A stretch of DNA of 64,000 nt from Typhlomys cinereus. Taxonomy: Eukaryota; Chordata; Mammalia; Rodentia; Platacanthomyidae. The notes under the pieces were generated by a model. The model made no database searches and was not told where the DNA came from. It was given only the letters and a program-made list of their open reading frames with translations. Position numbers and translations under genes: made by a program. Below, one piece after another: positions 22,683-34,028 of the stretch. Within the stretch, counting starts at the first letter, position 1, and each line of letters starts with the position of its first letter. The stretch is from contig JALPQD010000819.1 in assembly GCA_023101885.1 (NCBI GenBank), positions 62,001 to 126,000 of the forward strand, read 5' to 3'.

Positions 22683-23724
22683 TACCAAACCCACTTAGAG
22701 ACACTCAAAGACAAATCTCTGTAATACTTACAGTAATTTCAAAGATTATAAACAGGAGGGATGGAGAAGGAGGGCCACACCAGTAACAAGGAGAAAGGGA
22801 CCATGTTACAGCAGAGAAAATAGGCCACCATCAAGGACTGCAAGTAAGTAATGAGACATCTGATTAAGTTCATAGACTTTCCTTCCTGATCATTTACAAC
22901 TGATGAGGTATGATCATACCAGAAGGGGAGGGTGTATAGTCTGGCAGATAAAAAGTAACCATTTCGTAAATTGGTGATAGACCCCTCCCTCAATGTGATT
23001 TCCCACTTTTATTACATCTACCTTTGAATGTGCTTTTATCACAAGACTCTAGTTTAACAGCTTTTTGTCTCTGGCCAGGGGGTAACATACAATGCCCACC
23101 TGGATGGAGTGAAGGGTATTGCAGGATCAGCAAAACTGCAAAAGAAAATCAACAAACCACAATCCAGAACTTCAGAGACTCTATATCAACCACCTAGAAC
23201 TAGGCCAGACTAATCTCTCCCCATCCTGAAGCTCAGGGAAATTTGCGGAAGAGGGGTGGTAAGAGTGTAAGAGCAAAAGGATGGGAGGAGCAATGATATG
23301 TAAGATACTCCATACTAGTTAGGGCTGAAGCAATCATAATTGGACTTTGCATGCCCTGCGCATTGTCCAACACACTGTTAACCTCACAAAGTCTAGCATC
23401 TGCTAAAGGCACCAAGATTCGTGGAGGCAAGGGATTGGCAGCCACAGCAGTGTTCCTATACCTAAGGGGAACACGGGAAAGGGTTCAGGGAAAGGCCACT
23501 AGGTCCTTGTATGTCATCGGAGAAGAGGGACCAGAGGAAAATCAGACATGCACAAGAAAGGACTCTCTGGGAATTGGGGTGGGAGGCACTGGGGGATGTG
23601 GAGGGAGGGGGGTGCGGAGGGGGAGCAGGGGGTACGGGGGGAGGAGGAGGGAGGGAGGGAACTGGTGTACCTAATAAGTTTGTATGAGCTGAAATAATAA
23701 TAAAAATGCATTAATAAAAAAAAA
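22683..23724 (+). other. L1-A 3' UTR with polypurine tract and A-rich tail
   Basis: The first part differs from copy B by indels. From about 23128 to 23700 it is almost identical to 29006-29574. The last section is G-rich and ends TAATAAGTTTGTATGAGCTG plus A-rich tail. Confidence 0.9.
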
Positions 23725-24681
23725 GAAAACAGAATTTCAGATCTTGAAAATAAAGTGGGAGTATTAATCAGCTCAATGGAAGAGGTTGTTAAAGTCTAAA
23801 AGATACTTGAGAGAAATATTCAGGAGATATGGGACACGCTGAAGAAGCCTAACATGCGTATTCATGGAATACCAGAGCAGGAATTTCAAAATACCACCCC
23901 TGAGGAAATTTTTCAAAGGATCATCAAGGAAAACTTTCCTCATCTAAAAAAAGAGAGGCCCATTCATATACAAGAAGCATTCCGCACCCCAAACAGATAT
24001 GACCAAAACAGAAGCTCGCCACTGCAAATAATAGCCAAAACACTCCACATTCAAGATAAAGAACTGGTGCTGAGAGCTTCAAGGGAGAACAAACAAGTCA
24101 CTTTTAAAGGTAAACCTATTAAAATAACAAATGACTTCTCAATGGAAACACTAAAAGCAAGAAGAGCTTGGAGAGACATACTTCAGGTATTGAATGAGCA
24201 AAAACGTAAACCCAGGCTGATTTACCCTGCAAAACTATCAGTCATGATCGAGGGAGAAAGAAAAATCTTCCAGCACAAAGACAACTTGAAGGGATACATG
24301 TCCACCAAACCAGGCCTTCAAAAAATGCTAGAAATGAGGGGCTGGAGAGGTGGCTCAGGAGTTAAGCTTCCGCCTTGCAGGGGGAAGGTCCTGAGTTCGG
24401 ATCCCAGATCCCACGTATAGACGCCAGGCGGAAGCGGGGGCGGCCTGCGCTTCTGGTCCTGGTAGGGCGGAGCCTGTGAATCCCGGGGCAGAAGGAGGTG
24501 GAGGCGTCCATGGTGGTTCGCGAATTCGTCCGTGGTTCTACACACACACATACACACATGCGGGCACATACATACACACACACGCACAATTGAATAAATA
24601 ATAATAAAAAAAATGCTAGAAATGATACTCAAGCGTGAAGAAAAAAACAGGCATATCCAGGAGAACAGAAGGCAAGTATAA
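23725..24681 (+). pseudogene. L1-B ORF1 C-terminal part, split by a SINE
   Basis: The RRM-like and C-terminal domains (ENFPHLKKERPIHIQEAFRTPNR; TFKGKPIKI; RLIYPAKLSVMIEGERK) are open from 23854 to 24337, where the SINE begins. ORF1 resumes at 24608 and ends with TAA at 24679-24681. The N-terminus is missing by truncation and there is a stop at about 23798 in the short coiled-coil remnant. Confidence 0.87.
24338..24607 (+). repeat. Young CA-tailed tRNA-derived SINE inside L1-B ORF1
   Basis: Flanked by the 18-base duplication AAAAAATGCTAGAAATGA (24320-24337 and 24608-24625). It begins GGGGCTGGAGAGGTGGCTCA (pol III A-box-like TGGCTCAGG) and has a B-box-like GAGTTCGGATCC. A unique body of about 120 bases follows, then a CA-rich stretch and a terminal CACAATTGAATAAATAATAA containing AATAAA. 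Confidence 0.95.
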
Positions 24682-24731
24682 CACCATTAGAAGCGAAGCA
24701 ATATACTTATAAAAGTTACTAAACATAATAA

Positions 24732-27700
24732 ATGTCTGGAATTAAAAATAGTTTCTCCATAATAACACTAAATATTAATGGAATTAACTCACCGATCAAG
24801 AGACACAGATTACAAATTTGGATTAAAAATCACAATCCATCAATCTGCTGTCTGCAGGAAACCCATCTCACCACAAAAGATAGGCATGCCCTAAAAAAAA
24901 AAGGCTGGTCAACAATTCTACAAGCTAATGGAAGCAGAAAACAGGCAGGGGTAGCCATTATGATATCAGACAAAGTGGACTTCAAACCAAAGAAAATTGT
25001 AAGAGACACGGATGGATACTACATTTTAGTCACAGGTACAATTCACCAGGAACACTTCACAATACTGAACATATATGCACCCAATACGGGCCCCTCCACA
25101 TTCATTAAGAAAACCCTACAGCGTCTAAAGCAAGAAATCAACCCCCAAACGATAATTCTTCCGGACATCAACACCGCCCTCTCAACATGGGATAGATCAA
25201 CAGGTCAAAAGCTTAACAGAGACACTTTGGACCTTAATCAAACCTTTAAAGAAAAGGACCTTACAGATCTCTATCGAACTTTTCACCCACGCACCAAAGA
25301 ATGCACATTTTTCTCAGCAGCACACAGAACTTTCTACAAAATAGATCACATACTGGGCCACAAAACGAATCTACACATGTACAAAAAAGTTGAAATTCTA
25401 ACCTGTGCCCTATCAGACCACCATGTACAAAAAAGTTGAAATTCTAACCTGTGCCCTATCAGCGGGACATCCACAACACAACAAACAAGAGAAAATACAC
25501 TAACTCCTGGAAACTTAACACCATGATGCTGAATGAGAACTGGATTCAGGAAGAAATTAAAAAGGAAATTCAAGATTTCCTGAAAGTGAATGATAATGAA
25601 AATACAACTTACCAAAATCTCTGGGACACAATGAAAGCTGTTCTAAGAGGTAAGTATATAGCTCTTAATGCCTACATCAAAAAAATGGAAACATCAGAAA
25701 TAAACAACTTAACAATGCAGCTTAAAGCTTTAGAGAAACTAAAGCAATCTTATCCCAAAAGTAGTAGAAGAGAGGAGATTAGCAAAATAAGGGGAGAAAT
25801 ATCTGAAATCGAGATTCAGAAAACAATAGAAAAAATCAACCTGTCAAAAAGCTGGTTCTTTGAAAAAATCAATAAGATTGATACACCCCTAGCTAAATTA
25901 ACCAAAAGCAAGAGAGAGAAAACCCAAATTAACAAAATTAGAAATGAACATGGAGTTATCACTACTGATACCCAAGAAATCCAGAGAATTATAACATCAT
26001 ATTTCAAAAACTTATACTCTGTGAAGTTTGACAACACAAAAGAGATGGATGAATTTCTAAGTGAACACAACTTACCTAAATTGAATCAGGAAATTGTGAA
26101 TTATTTAAATAGTCCTATAACATATAAGGAAATTGAAGAAGTAATCTCAAATCTTCCCACCAAAAAATGTCCTGGACCAGATGGATTCAGCACAGAGTTC
26201 TACCAGACATTTAAGGAGTTAATAACACCAATACTCCTTAAACTGTTCCATCAAATAGCAAAGGAAGGAACACTACCAAATTCCTTCTATGAAGTTAATA
26301 TCGTTTTAATCCCAAAACCTAATAAAGATTAACTGAAAAAAGAAAACTATAGGCCGATCTCCCTGATGAACACAGACGCAAAGATTCTCAACAAAGACTT
26401 AGCAAATCGGATTCAAAAACATATTAAAAAGATCATTCATGGGGACCAAGTAGGCTTCATCCCCGGCACACAAGGTTGGTTCAATATACGCAAATCAATA
26501 AATGTAATTCATCATGTAAACCAGTCCAAAGTCCAAGACCACATGATACTCTCGATAGATGCAGAAAAAGCTTTTGACAAGATCCAACAGCCTTTTAGGA
26601 TCAAAACGCTAGAGACAGTAGGAATGGAAGGAACCTTTATCAATATAATAAAAGCTACATACAACAAGCCCACAACAAAGATTATGCTCACTGGGGAACA
26701 ATTGGAAGCATTCCCACTTCGATCAGGAACTAGACAAGGCTGTCCACTCTCACCACTTCTATTCAATATTGTACTTGAAGTGTTAGCTGAAGCCATAAGA
26801 CAAGAAAGGGACATAAGAGGGATTCAAATCGGCAAGGAAGAAGTCAAGCTATCCCTATTTGCAGATGACATGATCTTATACCTGAGTGATCCCAAAAACT
26901 CCACCAGGAAGCTCCTGGAACTAATTGAGAAGTTCAGCAGGGTGGCAGGATACAAAATAAATGTGCAAAAATCAGAGGACTTCCTATATGCCCAGAATGA
27001 AAGAAGTGAAAAAGCCTTGAGAGAAACAATACCATTTATTATAGCCCCTAAAAAAAATGAAATACCTTGGTATAAACCTAACTAAGGAGGTAAAAGACCT
27101 TTACAATGAAAACTTTAAAACCCTAAAGAAAGAAATAGCAGAAGACACCAGAAGGTGGAAAGACCTCCCTTGTTCCTGGATTGGCAGAATCAACATCGTG
27201 AAAATGACCATCCTACCAAAGGCAATATACAGTTTCAATGCTATACCAATCAAATCCCAAAGCAATTCTTCAAAGAAGTTGACCAAACAATCTCAAAGTT
27301 CATATGGAGGCACAAAAGACCCAGGATAGCAAAAACAATCCTGAGTAACAAAAACACAGCTGGAGGTATAACCATACCAAACCTTAGTCTATACTACAAA
27401 TCCATAGTTGTAAAGACAGCCTGGTACTGGCTCCAAAATAGACACACAGATCAATGGATACGGATTGAAGACCCAGATATAAGCCCACAAAGTTACAGCC
27501 ATTTTGTCTTTGACAAAGGGGCCCAAAGAATCCAATGGAAAAAGAACAGCATCTTCAACAAATGGTGCTGGCAAAACTGGATCTCCACATGCAGAAGATT
27601 AAAGCTGGACCCGTACTTGTCACCATGTACAAGACTTAATTCCAAATGGATCAAGGACCTTGATATCAGGCCAGAGACTATAAAAACCATAGTTGAAAGG

Positions 27701-28585
27701 ATAGGGAACTCCCTCGAGCTGATTGGGCTAGGCCAACACTTCCTAAACAGACATCCAATGGCACAGTCACTGCTACCAACTCTCAACAGTTGGGATCTTG
27801 TGAAATTAACGAGCTTCTGTTCAGATAAAGAGATTGTAACGCGAGCTCAAAGGCAACCCACAGAATGGAAGAAAATCTTCACTAACCACATATCTGATAG
27901 AGCTCTATTGTCCAGAGTGCACAAAGAACTTAGAAAACTAAACATCAAGGAAACCAATGGCCCAATTAAAAAATGGGCCCTGGAACTTAAAAGAAACTTT
28001 ACCAGGGATGAAATTAAAATGTCTAACAAATATCTTCAAAAATGCTCCACTTCTTTAGCCATCAGGGAAATGCAAATTAAAACTTCCCTGAGATATCATC
28101 TCACCCCGGTCAGGATGGCAAAAATCCACAATACTAACAACGACAAATGCTGGAGAGGATGTGGAGAGAGGGGAACTCTCCTACATTGCTGGTGGGAATG
28201 CAGGCTCATACAGCCACTCTGGCGAGCCGTCTGGAGATTCTTAAAGAAATTAAAGATTGAAATGCCATATGACCCTGCTCTTCCACTTTTGGGAATAACC
28301 CCCCATACAGCAGAGGTTCACCTCGATAGCACAAGCACAACCATGTTTATAGCAGCACTGTTTACAATAGCAAAGTCATGGAATCAGCCCAAATGTCCAA
28401 CAGTTGACGAGTGGATAAGGAAACTGTGGTACATCTATACAATGGAGTACTACTCAGCCATCAAAAATGATGAATTACTGGAATTTTCCAGGAAATGGAT
28501 GTCATTAGAAACAATTATATTAAGTGAAGTATCCCAGACACAGAAAATTAAGCGCCGTATGTACTCCCTAATAGGTGGCTCCTAG
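24732..28585 (+). pseudogene. L1-B ORF2, broken by duplication, stop and frameshifts
   Basis: The endonuclease is open from ATG 24732 through LQETHL, LNIYAPN and the SDHH box, but a 46-base tandem duplication (unit at 25377-25422, second partial copy 25423-25462) with loss of adjacent sequence ends the frame at 25437-25439. The frame reopens at 25451-26332 and stops at TAA 26330-26332. RT follows at 26366-27085 with FADD at 26858-26869. A frameshift near 27055 and a second near 27250 precede the long C-terminal open stretch that ends LIGGS-stop at 28583-28585. The [16 protein letters not shown] segment is intact. Not functional, but closest to intact of the copies here. Confidence 0.92.
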
Positions 28586-29583
28586 TACCAAACCTACCCA
28601 GCCCACCTAGAGACAGTAATTCCAAGGATTATGAACAGGAGGGATGGGGTAGGAGGGCCACACCAGAAAGAAGGAGAGAAGGGACCATGTTACAGCAGGG
28701 AAAATAGGCCTCCACCAAGGACCCAAATAAGTAATGAGACATCTGATTAAGTTCACAGACTTCTGTTCCTGATCATTTACTACTGAGGGGGAATGATCTC
28801 ACCAGAAGAGGAGGGCATATAGTCTGGCAGATAAAAAGTAACAATTTTGCAAATGGGTGATAGACCCCTCCCTCACTGTGGTTTCCCACTTTTATTACAT
28901 CTACCTTTGAATGTGCTTTTATCACAAGACTCTAACAGCTTTTTGTCTCTGGCCAGGGGGTAACATAAAATGCCCACCAGGATGGAGTGAAGGGCATTGC
29001 AGGAGCAGCAAAACTGCAAAAGAAAATCAACAAACCACAATCCAGAACTTCAGAGACTCTATATCAACCACCTAGAACTAGGCCAGACTAATCTCTCCCC
29101 ATCCTGAAGCTCAGGGAAATTTGCGGAAGAGGGGTGGTAAGAGTGTAAGAGCAAAAGGATGGGAGGAGCAATGATATGTAAGATACTCCATACTAGTTAG
29201 GGCTGAAGCAATCATAATTGGACTTTGCATGCCCTGCGCATTGTCCAACACACTGTTAACCTCACAAAGTCTAGCATCTGCTAAAGGCACCAAGATTCGT
29301 GGAGGCAAGGGATTGGCAGCCACAGCAGTGTTCCTATACCTAAGGGGAACACGGGAAAGGGTTCAGGGAAAGGCCACTAGGTCCTTGTATGTCATTGGAG
29401 AAGAGGGCCCAGAGGAAAATCAGACATGCACAAGAAAGGACTCTCTGGGAATTGGGGTGGGAGGCACTGGGGGATGGGGAGGGAGGGGGGTGGGGAGGGG
29501 GAGCAGGGGGTACGGGGGGAGGAGGAGGGAGGGAGGGAACTGGTGTACCTAATAAGTTTGTATGAGCTGAAATAAAAAAAAAT
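28586..29583 (+). other. L1-B 3' UTR with polypurine tract
   Basis: Normal 3' UTR and G-rich section (29450-29540), ending TATGAGCTGAAATAAAAAAAAA. The last 570 bases nearly match copy A. Confidence 0.9.
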
Positions 29584-29856
29584 ATATATAGAAACAAAAT
29601 TAGTATCAATACAAATCAAACCAAAATTAGTCAGAAGAGGTAAGGACAACTCATATTCTTTGAGGTAATAGTTTATCAAGTGTATCTATTATAAATAGAT
29701 AGGCACCAAATAATGGTGTTCCTAAATTTCACCACTAACGGACATAAAAGGGTAAAATAAGTTCTTATACAATTTTAATGTGTGATTTTAATACTCTACT
29801 ATAATCTTTGAGTAAGTCATTAAATGAAAATCAACAAAGAAACACCAGAGTTTAGG

Positions 29857-30010
29857 GCCTGGTGAAATAGTTCAGTGGGTAAGACATCTGCTTACAAACT
29901 TGGCTACCTGAATTCAATTCCCAGAAGCCCACAAAGTGGAAAGAGAGAACTGACTTCCAGTTTGTCCTCTGACATCTTGACTTCTACCTCCACCTTCTTT
30001 CTTGCTACAA
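29857..30010 (+). repeat. B2-like tRNA-derived SINE, old
   Basis: 'gggcctggtgaaatagttcagtgggtaagacatctgc...gaattcaattcccagaagccc' shows the tRNA-derived A/B box layout of B2-type SINEs. 29584-29856 to its left is unique AT-rich sequence. Confidence 0.7.
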
Positions 30011-30019
30011 AAAATATTA

Positions 30020-30560
30020 AACTACACTCTTGACAAAATAATGCACTCAATATATACCTGCATAATATTCCACCCAACAGAAACAGAATTAGACATTCTT
30101 CTTAGCAATCTATAGAACCTTATACTAAATAGAGCTCATTCTAAACCATAAATCAAGTCTTAACAAGGATTAAAATCTATTATATCTTAGCACATTGTAG
30201 TACAATAATGCTAAAAATTAACAGCAATAAAGATACTACAGAAACTACAAATTTATGGAGACAGAAAAATACACTGTAGAATGACTAATGGGTCATTGAA
30301 AAAAATCATGTGAGAAATTGAAATATTCCTAGAATCAAATAGAATTTAATACGTAATTTATCAAAATCCTTAGGCAGTTCTGGGGCAGTTCTGGGTACTA
30401 ATATTAACAAATCAGAAAATTTTCAAAATAACCCAATAATACACTTCAAGATTCTAGAAAAACAAGAATGATCCAAACAATGAAGGAGTAGATGTCAAGA
30501 AACAACAAAGATCAGGGCAGAAATTAGCAAAGCAGAAACTAAAAGAACACTATGTCTAGA
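30020..30560 (+). mobile_element. Ancient L1 ORF2 fragment
   Basis: Follows the mammalian L1 ORF2 endonuclease/linker order: 'gacattcttcttagcaatctatagaacc', 'actaatgggtcattgaaaaaaatca', 'ttcctagaatcaaatagaa', 'gaaggagtagatgtcaagaaacaacaaagatcagggcagaaatta'. Many indels; no open frame. Confidence 0.72.
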
Positions 30561-30779
30561 GTCAGACATGCAGTAGGCATGATAATCAAGTTTCTCTGCT
30601 AAGTCACTGAGATTTAGGGGTGATTTAAAACTACAATAACTGGCCTATACCAACCTGTACTGCTATTAATTGAAACTATCAATTATCCTTGATAAAGTTT
30701 ATCTAATCTGTTACATTTAACAACAGAAAGTCTCATTGCTGGTTTCTAACTGTTTACAAAATGGAGATAGTTCAGTTAC

Positions 30780-30935
30780 ACAAGGCAGTGAAAGTAGCAT
30801 GAACTTTGAATTCAGAAAAATATTAATTGTTAAGTTATAGCTACTACTAGCTCTGTGTCATGAGCTTGTCATTAACCTCTCTGACGACTAGTACTTTTGC
30901 ACTTGTAAATGGCATAATGCCAGCAACTGTGTCTC
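30780..30935 (+). repeat. MIR element
   Basis: 'actagctctgtgtcatgagcttgtcattaacctctctgacgactagtacttttgcacttgtaaatgg' follows the MIR core order. Confidence 0.7.
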
Positions 30936-30939
30936 AGTA

Positions 30940-31960
30940 TTGGTATTAAGAGTACACCAACAGCTATCTGATTGGACTCAAGACCTGCTTGCCAGAATGC
31001 ATCACACTCCTGTTACTGTTAATTACAACAAGAACCTAAAAAAGCGAAGGAAATAGATCAATATGGAAAAACAGCCAATGAACCTATAGGTAGGAGGACA
31101 GTACACCAAACTGCTCCATAAATAGCTACTTTATACTCACAGATTTGAAGAGTACTTAGCACACAGCCTAGAAATCTTCTACAAGTGAGGTAGAGTATCT
31201 CAACACCTTGACAGGATGCAGCCTAGGGCAATAGAAGAGCAGTAAAGTAGACCGCAATGCATAATGCAAAGTACCAGCAATTCAGCAGGGCTCACCCAAA
31301 ATCAGACCAACCCAATCTCCCTACTCTAAGGCTTTGGAAACCTCACAGAATAGGGGGCAATGAGAATGTAAGAACCCAAAGATGGGAAGGTTTCACCTTC
31401 GGACAAGACATTCCATTCAAGGCAGGACTGCTACATCTGGGAACTCACTGCAGTGAGACTTGTCCTTACCAGGCCTGGATAAAGAATGACATACCAGCAT
31501 GCCCACATAGAATATCTAGGCACTCTAGAGAGATAAGAATATACAGTGAAAACTTTGGGGACTGAAGCTGGATGAGTGAAGGGAAATGCCCCTATCAGTG
31601 GGGTGGCCTAAAGAGAGGCAGCTTGTTAAGCCACAGAGGCCTGAACCCCCACAGGAGTAGACTAGGGGCAACCCTGAGATTCATAGAAGCAGACAGGCAG
31701 GAAGGTGGGATTGATGGAGGAATGGGAGGAAGAGATAATGGAGGGAAGCAGGGATAATGCTTGTAAAAGTATATTAAAAAATTAGACAGGCCAGAGGGAG
31801 CTCTGGCGTCCATGAAGGTGGACAGGTGGGAGGGTGGGAGGTAGTGGGATGGATTGAAGAAAGAAGGGGAAGGGGGGTGAGTGGAAGGAGAGATGGAGGG
31901 AAGTGGGGATGAATACTCAATATGCTTGTAAAACTAGAAAAATAAAATAAGTTAAATTTT
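30940..31960 (+). mobile_element. Old L1 3' UTR, with a second 3' end piece
   Basis: 30950-31140 matches the 3' UTR block at 7890-8070 ('ctcctgttactgttaattacaacaagaacctaaaaaa...'). 31560-31770 matches the end of that subfamily, and 31795-31945 holds a second copy of the terminal G-rich section ending AATACTCAATATGCTTGTAA. Confidence 0.75.
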
Positions 31961-31975
31961 AAAAAGAGTACAATA

Positions 31976-32288
31976 GGGGCTGGAGAGGTGGCTCAGGGGT
32001 TAAGCCTCTGCCTTGCAGGCAGAAGGCCCTGAGTTTGGATCCTAGACCCCACGTATAGACGCCAGGGGGAAGCAGGGGCGGCCTGCGTTTCTGGTCCTGG
32101 TAGGACGGAACCTGTGAATCCCGGGGCAGAGTAAACAAGGAGGAGGTGGAGGCAGTCCATGGTGGTTCCCGTATTCGTCCGTGGTCCTACACACACACAC
32201 ACATACATACACACACATACATACACACACACGCACATGCATGCATTCACGCACAATTGAATAAATAATAAATAATAATAATTTTAAA
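31976..32288 (+). repeat. Young CA-tailed SINE
   Basis: Same family as 24338-24607. Flanking duplication AAAAAGAGTACAATA at 31961-31975 and 32289-32303. CA/TACA-rich tail and ACAATTGAATAAATAATAA end. Confidence 0.93.
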
Positions 32289-32303
32289 AAAAAGAGTACA
32301 ATA

Positions 32304-33721
32304 ATGCAATGCATGTAAAACATTTGGCATCACAGTTAAAAGACAGTATTCAATAAGTGACTTTCAACAGCAATATCAACATTATTATTTCTCTGTATGT
32401 ATTTACAATCTCATTTTTGAAATTCCATGAAGCTTATAATTTTATGTCTCCCCACATGTTAGAGATGAGTATTTTGTGCATGGAAGTATACCATATTACT
32501 TGATTCTTCTGTCCCTTCTATAAAAAAAAACAAGAATAAAATAAAAGACTAGCCTTAACTTCTACTTATACTCAAGATCATGTAAGTCATGGCAATGTGC
32601 TTTTGAGAGTTGCCACTTGACTGCACTAGAAAAAGCTTCCTGGAAAAACTATTAACAGATGGTCTCTTACTCTCTGAGACTGTTAGTAGCACACCAGATG
32701 GCAACCCAAATGAGAAGATTCAACTTAAATTCTCCAAACTGAAGGAAATGTGACACTAGTTTTTTAATAGGTGTGCAGCATTAGAGGTAGCAAATAAAGG
32801 CTCGGTTGAGATTTTTTTTTAAAAATCACTGCCCTGCTTTTTTCAACATGGATTCCAGTCTGCATTGTCTTAACACTTGCCAAATAGTTCATAGCAAATG
32901 CTGGAAATGGTTTGCCCAACACAAACAGAAATTTTATTGTAGATGACTGACAGATTTAAGAGGTGTAAGGCCAGTCTAAGGAATGAAAATACAAGGTAGC
33001 ACCCCAGGGACAAATGCTCTGTGCCGTGGACACTCCTTTCTCTCCAAGACTAGTCTTTGTTTGCAATATTTTACCCTTGTTGTTGGAAATTTTAGACCTC
33101 AGATCAACTGTCAAACTTTTAGCAAGGAGGTAATAACTGCCCTAAGATACTCATCATCTTTCCAGATGTTTGAATCCCCTACTGCTGAATGAAGGCATGG
33201 GCTAAGTAGGGGTCCCTCCCTAGACAATGCTCCAGGACAAATTCTGCCAGATGTCTTTGCATTCCAAAGCAACCTTGCCACAATAGAGTTAAGAAATGAT
33301 CAAGGTGTCTTGACATCAGGGTAGGAATGTATCCTTTTGTCATCTTAGGTTACTTGAGTAAGCATAAGCAGTTAGAAACACTGGAGAACCCCAATGTCTT
33401 AAGTCTCAATGTTTTAAGAAGACCAGGGAACCCCTATAGTTGGCACTTGGTTATTCCATTTTGTAAGTCTCCTTGGCTCTTCCAACATGAGAAAACATTT
33501 ACACATGAATGTTTGGTAACTGGCTGGAAATATGGACTGATATACAAACAATTTTAAGGTATTCATATATAGTATTCATATATATATTCATTTAATTACT
33601 CTGTTGAGACTCTAATAGGGAATTGATTTTTAGCCTTGGCCGCTTCTTTCCAATTGTTATCCAAGTACAGCTATAATACAGGGATAGAGTAGACATAAAA
33701 CAAACATGACTGCTACTAAGT
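32304..33721. other. Unique sequence, no gene seen
   Basis: AT-rich, with no coding exon, RNA gene or clear repeat recognised. Confidence 0.6.
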
Positions 33722-33980
33722 ATAGTAAATGGGATTAGAGATGGGTCATTTGGCCAAATGCTTGCTGCTTAAGCATGAGGACCTGAATTCAGACTCCCTG
33801 CACCTATATAAAAAACAGTGTGCACCTATAAGCCCAGTTCTAGGCAGTGGAGACAGGTGGGTTCTGGGACTTGCTAGCCAGACAGTCTACCCAAATTCAC
33901 AAGCTCCAAGTTCAATGAGACACTCTGTCTTAAAAAAGTAAGATGGAAAATGGAGAAAGACCCAATGTTCACTTTTGGCC

Positions 33981-34027
<47 letters not shown>
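33722..34027 (+). repeat. B4-like SINE ending in an (AC)n array
   Basis: tRNA-like part ('gggtcatttggccaaatgcttgctgcttaagcatgaggacctgaattcag') then a B1-like part ('gtgcacctataagcccagttctaggcagtggagacaggtggg'). A pure AC run occupies 33983-34027. Confidence 0.75.

Positions 34028-34028
<1 letters not shown>

Larger units (their letters stand above)
16905..23724 (+). mobile_element. L1 copy A, near full length
   Basis: About 6.8 kb: GC-rich 5' UTR (about 16905-17727), ORF1 (17728-18796), 57-nt spacer, ORF2 (18854-22682), 3' UTR (22683 on), G-rich polypurine tract at about 23576-23660 and an A-rich tail to about 23724. All L1 regions are in the normal order. The copy is dead through several stops and indels. 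It abuts L1 copy B at the tail. The 5' boundary is approximate, and I could not find a convincing target duplication. Confidence 0.9.
23725..29583 (+). mobile_element. L1 copy B, 5'-truncated in ORF1
   Basis: Starts inside the ORF1 coiled coil, at the position equal to 18118 of copy A, directly after copy A's tail. Continues through ORF1, ORF2 (24732-28585), 3' UTR and an A-rich end at about 29583. A young SINE interrupts ORF1. Fewer stops than copy A, so probably younger. Confidence 0.9.

Noticed and set aside
23233..23445. Identical 70-residue minus-strand frames at 23233 and 29111
   Set aside because: They are antisense to the L1 3' UTR. Identity comes from the near-identical DNA, which is reported as a possible conversion tract, not as a protein.
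29006..29574. Reading L1-A/L1-B as a recent duplication of the whole element
   Set aside because: ORF1, ORF2 and the first part of the 3' UTR differ by many substitutions and indels. Only the terminal 570 bases are near-identical.
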